Source: Mesocentrotus franciscanus (taxonomy: Eukaryota > Echinodermata > Echinoidea > Camarodonta > Strongylocentrotidae). Taken from it: a stretch of 64,000 nt of DNA. The notes under the pieces were generated by a model. The model made no database searches. It was not told the origin of the DNA and saw nothing but the letters and a program-made list of their open reading frames with translations. The DNA lies in NCBI GenBank assembly GCA_037976565.1, contig CP137671.1:19039910-19103909 (forward strand), read 5' to 3'. How positions within the stretch are numbered: the first letter of the stretch is position 1; each line of letters begins with the position of its first letter. The translations under genes and the position numbers were made by a program. This document shows positions 58,288-64,000 of the stretch, piece after piece.

Positions 58288-59510
58288 CGTACATACATAG
58301 TAAGCACTATAATCCTTAGATTGGCAATATTGAAAAAAGTTTGTAATTACCGGTACTGTATTTCCGGTACTGTATTTCCATACCAATTGTCAACTTTCCA
58401 ACTTATTGCTTTGAACTATGGTCAATGTATAATCTTGACAGAGGCATAGATTGTATTGGTAAATGTCCATCCCTTCCCCTTCGGCTGTGAGAACACCAAA
58501 GTAACCCAACCTTTAAGGGTTAAAGCTACTGTGTATCCACAAAAACATTAATTCACAACAGAGGTTTAATCCATGGGTGAGTTTTAAACCCCCTCTGCAT
58601 GAGGTCTAAACCTCACCCATGGTTTACATTTTCTGATTCACACCGGTTTAAAAATCGTGAAAGACCCTGTCGGAAATGAAAAATTGAATAGATGAATTAT
58701 TTATCAAAAGAAAGCTTATAAGCCATAGATTACAATATTATCAATCATATGCTATTTTAGTGTCTGTCAGAGGTGTAACAACTCTCTGAAAAACTTGAAA
58801 TCTAAAGCCTCGAATATTGGAAGTAGTCAACCTAACTAGCTATCGACTCGCCTCAGCCATATACGCAAAGCCGATTTGATCCACGTTGTGTCATCACCAT
58901 AACTGCAGCAAATTTGACCCCTGTTGACCTGTAATTTGGAGGGGTGCAGAAAATGAGGTTTTAATTTGCTTTTGTGCAATACTGAAAGGTAAAATATTTT
59001 TCATTCCGTTAAACACATTTTTATTCTACGTTCATTCAGCTTTCCATTGATATAAAGTTGTATTTTCATCTGATAGCCTACATAGGGTCTTGAAGCAAAA
59101 GATGTGAAAGCCCCCATGCACTCGCAACCTTTGATATGATCATTTGGGATATGTACTGAAAGAATTTACATATTCCCAAATCCTATCATGCATTTATTTC
59201 TCAAATCTAGTCAGCAGGTTTGTAAGACGTACATGCAGTGGTCTTTAAGTTTATGGACACAAGTTGGATAAACACATCCTGTACTTAAAGATATTTGATG
59301 TGATGTCTCATTTTTATTATGCAATAAAAGGTGTAGATTTGTATCGTTCAGCTAGAATACATGGCATTGTCCACAGTGTTTTATATCACATAATTATGCT
59401 TTTGAATTTAACAATTCTTATGGATTTCAATAAATTGTATTGACATTTCATTCCCTTTTCTTATCAGCTAGTGTTTCTTATTAACTTGTTTTTCTTGGTG
59501 GTAAACAAGA
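58288..59510. other. Anonymous sequence downstream of FANCG
   Basis: No gene recognised. A short inverted stretch (GTTTAATCCATGGGTGAG and CCTCACCCATGGTTTAC, 58,563-58,628) is present. AATAAA motifs at 59,322 and 59,429 could serve FANCG transcripts. Confidence 0.35.
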
Positions 59511-59535
59511 TTAATGGGGCGTTGCGAGAAATCCT

Positions 59536-60882
59536 GTGGCTGATTTGTGTAACATGATGCTGCTATCTCTGAATATGCTGAAGGCAGAATTGGTTAGATT
59601 TGATGGTGATCCAATCAAGTATTGTGGGTTCATTCATAGCTTTGATGTGAATGTTGCATGTAAAGTCAAAGATGAAAGGACAAGGTTAATGTATCTGTTG
59701 CAATATTGTGAATGGAAAGCTAGAGAATGCATCGAGTGTTGCGCTCTTATGCCTCCAGGTGAAGGATACAATCAGGCTAGGAAGATCTTAGCCAGTCAGT
59801 TTGGACAGTCCCATGTTATATCACATGCTAGTCTTACAAAGGTGCTAAACCGCTCACATATAAGGCCTAACGATGATAATAGTTTGCGCGAGCTGGCAAG
59901 GGAGATGAGTTCGTGCCGAATAACTCTGGAGCAGATGGGATACACTGCAAACATGAACTCAAGCGACAGCCTCATAAAGATTCAGAACATACTTCCCGTG
60001 CAGCTACAGGCTAGATGGGCAGAGCGTGCTAACAGTCTACTCATATCTGGGATTGAACCAAACTTCGCCCACATGACAGAGTTCATAGGAAAACAAGCCA
60101 TAGTTGCCAACAGCTTGTACAGGAAGAATATAGGACGAGGTACAAAGCAGACCAATTGGAAGGCGCAAACCAAGCAAGGGAGCAGTGGAAAGAGAGGGAC
60201 CACGCTATCAACTGTCGGCAAGGATGAGGGTGAACGAGGAAAGGCCAAACGGAAATGTCCTTGTTGTTCAAGACTGCACGAGTTAGAGTCCTGTGATGAC
60301 TTCAAAGAGAAATCTTGCAAAGATCGGTCAAGGTTAGTGCAGAGTAGTGGGTTGTGCTATAATTGTCTGAAACCATTTCATGTGGCAAAGGACTGCAGAC
60401 GCAAGCCCTTGTGCGATAAGAAGGACTGCGAGGGTAAGCACCACACCCTTCTTCACTTCACAAGGGAGGATAGATCCACCGGGGCCGGTAACGAAAGAAA
60501 GGAACAGGATGGGAACGCCCATCAGCAAGTATCGGCTACCAACTTGGCAGCATCTATGAATAAAAAGGTCTGCCTCAGGGTTCTCCCGGTGAAGGTCCAC
60601 AGTCAAGGTCGAGAAGTCGAAACATGGGCTCTGCTAGATGGTGGGAGTGACGTGTCACTCTGTGACAAGAGGCTTGCCCAGAAACTTGGACTGAAGGGCG
60701 ACAGAAAGCAGTTTCACCTGTCCACCATCAACCAGGAGAACAAGGAGATGAATGGTACAGAAATCCAGCTCTCAGTCTCCGGAATTAAGGAAACAGAAAT
60801 CATCTACCTTGATGAGGTGTGGACAGTTGAGAAGCTGCCAATTTCCGCTGACAGTATACCACGGCCAAGCGATACAGAATGA
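59536..60882 (+). pseudogene. BEL/Pao gag and protease region
   Basis: The open frame of about 448 codons has no proper ATG at its left edge and begins within the gag-like DUF1759 domain (KAELVRFDGDPIKYCGF, about residues 15-190). It continues through a basic linker to a zinc-knuckle region (CPCCSRLHELESC, CYNCLKPFHVAKDC and CDKKDCEGKHH, about residues 235-310) and the DUF1758-type aspartic protease with the active-site motif LLDGGSD near residue 370. It stops at 60,882, short of the reverse transcriptase, because of a frame break. It is a partial, probably inactive polyprotein. Confidence 0.8.
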
Positions 60883-61014
60883 TGGTCACATCTCTGTGAC
60901 ATCACCCTGCCTCAAATTGATGCTAAGGAGGTAATGCTCCTAATCGGGGGAGATACACCAGAAGCATTTTGGGTGAAGGAAGATAGATGAGGCAAGACGG
61001 GAGAACCTTATGCT

Positions 61015-61870
61015 ATGCGTTCTATATTAGGATGGAGCCTTCTCGGACCGACGTCCCGACAAGATAGACGAAGGTCGCAGTTCACATCTAACTTCACTCA
61101 CATGGCCGATGACCCCCTCCACAAGCAAGTCGAGAAGTTCTGGAGGCTTGACTTCGGAAAACATCACCATGAAGGTGAGAAAGGGTTGTCAGTAGAAGAT
61201 CAGCGAGCAGAAACAATCTTCAAGGAGACTGTCAAGAAGGTCAAAGGGCACTACGAGATAGGTTTCCCTAGCGGCATCCAGATGTCAGTCTGCCAGACAA
61301 CAAGAGGATGGCAGAGACACGCCTGCTGTCATTACAGAGGCGCCTGGCTAAGGACCATAGAATGCGTGAGAAATACATGGAAACTGTGGAGGGCTACGTA
61401 GAGAAGGGATACGCCCAAGAAGTGTCAGGTCTGGATGATAGTTCATGTGCTTCAGGAAAGACATGGTACCTGCCTCATCACCCGGTTGTCCATCCTCAGA
61501 AAGACAAGGGACGGGTTGTCTTTGACTGGGCGGCCAGAAGCCGTGGTAAGTCACTGAACGATCAGCTTCTGCAGGGACCTGATTACAATAATAACTTGGT
61601 TGGTGTCTTGTCAAGGTTCAGAGAAGAAAGGGTTGCTTTGATGACGGACATCGAAGCGATGTTTCACCAGGTGAAAGTGGCACCAGAAGACAGTGATGCC
61701 CTGCGATTTCTCTGGTGGCCTATGGGTGATCTAACTAAGACACCGAGGGTGTACAAGATGAATATGCACCTGTTCGGAGCAACTTCCTCTCCAAGTTGTG
61801 CGGCGTTCGCACTGAGGAGACTGCAGAGGACAATGCAACTGCTGCCCTTGGGGAAGCAACAAAGGTAGTA
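61015..61870 (+). pseudogene. BEL/Pao reverse transcriptase region, broken
   Basis: Two overlapping frames carry the connector (ILGWSLLGP, QVEKFWRLDFGKHH, KGLSVEDQRAETIF; 61,015-61,260) and the RT fingers/palm (FDWAARSRGKSLNDQLLQGP, VALMTDIEAMFHQVKVAPED, RFLWWPMGDL; 61,308-61,800). A frameshift occurs near 61,280-61,310 and another near 61,820. In the frame that follows, the Y-x-DD catalytic motif has a stop in place of its tyrosine (TAG at 61,883), leaving VDD. The sequence ends immediately afterwards. It is not functional. Confidence 0.75.
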
Positions 61871-61974
61871 AAGGAGAACTTCTAGGTTGATGACTGTTTA
61901 GCAACGCCCCACTAGTCTCCTAAATTTCCTAGGATTTTGTTATGATTAAATTAAATTAAGTTAACTAGATCTAG

Positions 61975-62018
61975 CTTTTATTCTCTCTCCCCCCCTCCCC
62001 CCTCTCTCTCTTTCTCTT
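61975..62018. repeat. Pyrimidine tract
   Basis: A short C/T-only tract (CTCTC and CCCCC runs) of about 40 bases separates the BEL fragment from the next MITE. Confidence 0.7.
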
Positions 62019-62023
62019 ACTAA

Positions 62024-62137
62024 TGGGGTGTTGCAAGAAAGTTGAGTTGCGATCAATTGCAAATTTGCAATTAATCGCAAGACTTACGCTTGATTTGGGG
62101 GATTTGCAATTGATCACAACTTTCTTGCAACGCCCCA
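62024..62137. mobile_element. 114-bp MITE with TAA target duplication
   Basis: Ends TGGGGTGTTGCAAGAAAGTT and AACTTTCTTGCAACGCCCCA are inverted repeats with one mismatch. TAA flanks both sides (62,021-62,023; 62,138-62,140). Interior GCGATCAATTGCAAATTTGC relates it loosely to the GGGCCCCGTC MITEs. A 3-bp TAA duplication is typical of PIF/Harbinger-type elements. Confidence 0.8.
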
Positions 62138-62142
62138 TAAGA

Positions 62143-62580
62143 CTTATAGAAATATTCCTTTTCTGCAGACTAATGGTCATTACACATTGAACATTGAATA
62201 GAATGCTTGTAATGTTCAAAGTATAAATGAGCATAAAAATGCACTTTTTACACATTATTAATAGCCTTGGGACCAAGGGGGTAGTGTTATGAGATTCTTT
62301 TCATCTCAGATAAAATCCGACATTTAATCTCAGTGAGATCAAATACCCTTAAAATCTTTTTTAATCGGTATTCTGAGATTCATAAGACAAGCCGATTTTT
62401 TATGCGATAACCAGTAAGTAATGCTGTTAGATTTCACTGTCATCATGTTCAGCCAATAGAATCACTTTCTGCCAGTCTCTTGGGCAAGAGAGCACGAATG
62501 CGTGATTTTTACAATTTTCCCTATGCAATTGAATGACAGTTTGCATTTAGGTTTGAACATCTTTGTACAGTAAAATGTCT
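62143..62580. other. Anonymous AT-rich sequence
   Basis: A short inverted pair (GAGATTCTTTTCATCTCAG; CTCAGTGAGATCA) is present near 62,290-62,340. No gene is visible. Confidence 0.35.
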
Positions 62581-63122
62581 TATAACAATGTCAACCGATT
62601 CAATTCACCATGGCTGCATAGTACAAGAAGATGGGAATATAGAAATACTGTTTATATGGTGAACTATTCATTTTGCCATCAAGTCCTTATTAGTCAACTG
62701 AAATAAATGGGTCCATAATTAGCCGTTATTCTGGGCGCAACAAGATATTGTTGTAACTTATAAGACATAACAATATCAACTGATTCAAATATTCAATTCA
62801 CCATGGCCGCATAGTACAAGAAGATGGGAATATAGAAATACTGTTCATTTGGTGAACTATTCGTCTTGCTATCGAGTCCGTATCAGTCGACTGAAATACA
62901 TGGGTCCATAATTAGCCGATATTCTGGGCACAACAAGATACTGTTATAAGACATAACAATATCAACTGATTCAATTCACCATGGCCCCATAGTACCAAAA
63001 AAATGAGTACCGGTACATAGAAATACTGTTCATATGGTGAACTATTCGTCTTGCTATCGAGTCCTTATCAGTCGACTGAAATACATGGGTCCATAATTAA
63101 CCGTTATTCTGGGCACAACAAG
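62580..63122 (-). repeat. Three tandem copies of the NSUN4 coding tail and 3' flank, about 185 bp each
   Basis: Copies start near 62,580, 62,765 and 62,945 and share TTCAATTCACCATGGC, GATGGGAATATAGAAATACT, TGGTGAACTATTC and CTGAAATACATGGGTCCAT. The copy at 62,945-63,122 contains the real NSUN4 stop and last 22 codons. The middle copy still encodes LVVPRISANYGPMYFSRL plus IRTR and a stop on the minus strand. The distal copy has an internal stop. They are therefore duplicated pieces of the gene end. Confidence 0.85.
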
Positions 63123-63330
63123 CTGCCCATATCGGCAGTTCGGGAAGAAGCTGAAGACATCCCGGTAGGCTCTTGATAAAGGTGAAAGGTCAGCCACGCT
63201 TGTACTGATGTTGAACTCCTCTTGGCATCTTGTGATGGCATTTTGGACTACTCCATCGTTTTGTAGGGGTGACATCGTGCAGGTCGAGTAGACAACCGTC
63301 CCTCCCGGTTTGACAGCCTGGAGACCAGCA
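63054..63330 (-). CDS. NSUN4: NSUN4-like rRNA m5C methyltransferase, last coding exon
   Basis: NSUN4 is the mitochondrial NOL1/NOP2/Sun-family enzyme that methylates small-subunit rRNA at C5 of a cytosine and partners MTERF4 in mitoribosome assembly. Only the final exon is in the window: it follows the acceptor AAACAG (minus strand, exon starts at 63,330) and ends at TAG 63,054-63,056, about 91 residues. It contains VKPGGTVVYSTCTMSPLQND, the motif with the catalytic TC cysteine of the family, and ends FSFFPNCRYGQLVVPRITVN and GPMYFSRL, close to the C-terminus of vertebrate NSUN4 (SFFSSCQVGELVIPN, FGPMYF) and less like NSUN3. Upstream exons must lie beyond 64,000. The coding tail is part of a three-copy tandem repeat. 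Confidence 0.85.
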
Positions 63331-64000
63331 CTGTTTGAAAGAATGGGTAAAATAGAAAGAAGTGATGAAAGGGGACAAATCAAAAAGGAAAAAAAAGGAT
63401 CATGTCTGTCTTGAAATTTGTTAAAATATTTCTGAACCATCATACATGTACATGTGTATATATATCATAGAAACAGTCAAATGCATTTTATCAGTGAAAC
63501 CTTGCACCTTCGAAATCAAAACCCATAAAGGGTAAAGCAGGGTTCCCCAACCCTGATTTATTTTCCTCCTGGGACTCCTGAGTAAAATAATATACAAGGG
63601 GTCCCTGCACACCAAACCCTATTACATTAAAAAAAAATATCTACATGTATTGGGTTTCCATAGTAAACTTATGCGGTTCTGTTTAAATAGTGTACCAATC
63701 ACCAAAACATGTTTCGCTTTTGATGGACTGGTTTCTATATCGCTACATGTACGTACATTATGAACTTCAAATATTACTTCAACAAAGACATTACAGTTTA
63801 AATCTACTCTCAGTAAATATAAATATGACTAGTTATAAAGTAGACTAGTTGACGCACGCATTAGCACTCGCATAGAAGAGGGCACGCACGGAAACCAAGT
63901 CCGAAGTTGGCTCTGTGCGTAGGGTCTTGTGTTATAATTCATCATACATCGTCATAATCCTGGATTGTTGGCCTATAGAATGTCAGGTAAAGTCTTTTTG
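63331..64000 (-). other. NSUN4 intron, to the window edge
   Basis: No further exon of NSUN4 is recognised here, and no repeat family or RNA is seen. The intron continues past the window. Confidence 0.4.

Larger units (their letters stand above)
59515..61911 (+). mobile_element. Decayed BEL/Pao retrotransposon fragment (gag part, protease, partial RT)
   Basis: Domains in order: a DUF1759-type gag region lacking its N-terminal part, a pair of CCHC-like zinc knuckles, a retropepsin-like domain with LLDGGSD, then after frame breaks the RT approach region and an RT core ending at VDD. No LTRs, RNase H or integrase are present. Short inverted sequences TGGGGCGTTGC and GCAACGCCCCA sit exactly at the two truncation points. 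Stops and frameshifts show that it is dead. Confidence 0.8.

Overview
This is a eukaryotic (metazoan) genomic window: genes are split into short exons with GT/AG introns, intergenic DNA is AT-rich, and much of the sequence is transposon-derived (tRNA-headed SINEs, hAT-like and Harbinger-like MITEs, a BEL/Pao fragment, a LINE tail, foldback elements, minisatellites). Gene content plus the style of repeats suggest an invertebrate deuterostome, most likely an echinoderm such as a sea urchin. That placement is inference and was not tested by any search.

Layout. Positions 1-20,600 hold no gene I can support. They contain duplications, an inverted-repeat element (295-1750), a half-kb hairpin array (4098-4610), a foldback element (6.06-6.66 kb), two oppositely oriented 15-bp minisatellites (7.0 and 9.5 kb), a SINE nested in a MITE (11.5-11.9 kb), a roughly 2-kb tandem array (14.4-16.6 kb), a LINE 3' remnant (18.2 kb) and an hAT-type MITE with a perfect 8-bp target duplication (18.94-19.13 kb). 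From 20,710 to 30,956 (+) lie nine exons of an SLC17-family transporter (sialin/vesicular anion transporter type) whose first exon was not found. One exon carries a 1-base frameshift. From 31 to 36.3 kb there are MITEs and a composite hAT-like insertion. COX17 (+, two exons, 36,791-39,842) has a 2-kb TIR element in its intron. From 39.8 to 44.9 kb there is mostly anonymous sequence.

LSM10 (-, 44,907-45,281) and FANCG (+, 45,976-57,892, 15 exons) are arranged head to head about 0.7 kb apart and may share a promoter. FANCG is a TPR protein of the Fanconi anaemia core complex. Its reading frame is continuous over 15 exons except for one 1-base slip in exon 12, and its stop codon touches a 400-bp palindrome. 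Downstream are a decayed BEL/Pao fragment (59.5-61.9 kb) and the last exon of an NSUN4-like rRNA methyltransferase (-, 63,054-63,330), whose coding tail is tandemly triplicated.

The genes look like independent housekeeping loci (lysosomal/vesicular transport, copper delivery to cytochrome oxidase, U7 snRNP, DNA crosslink repair, mitochondrial rRNA methylation), not a cluster with a shared function. I did not find a convincing new biological system. The best leads are the invertebrate FANCG and its LSM10 partner, gene-tail tandem duplications at LSM10 and NSUN4, the palindromic hairpin array, the splice-acceptor-bearing tandem array, and the two matching single-base frameshifts, which may be assembly errors.
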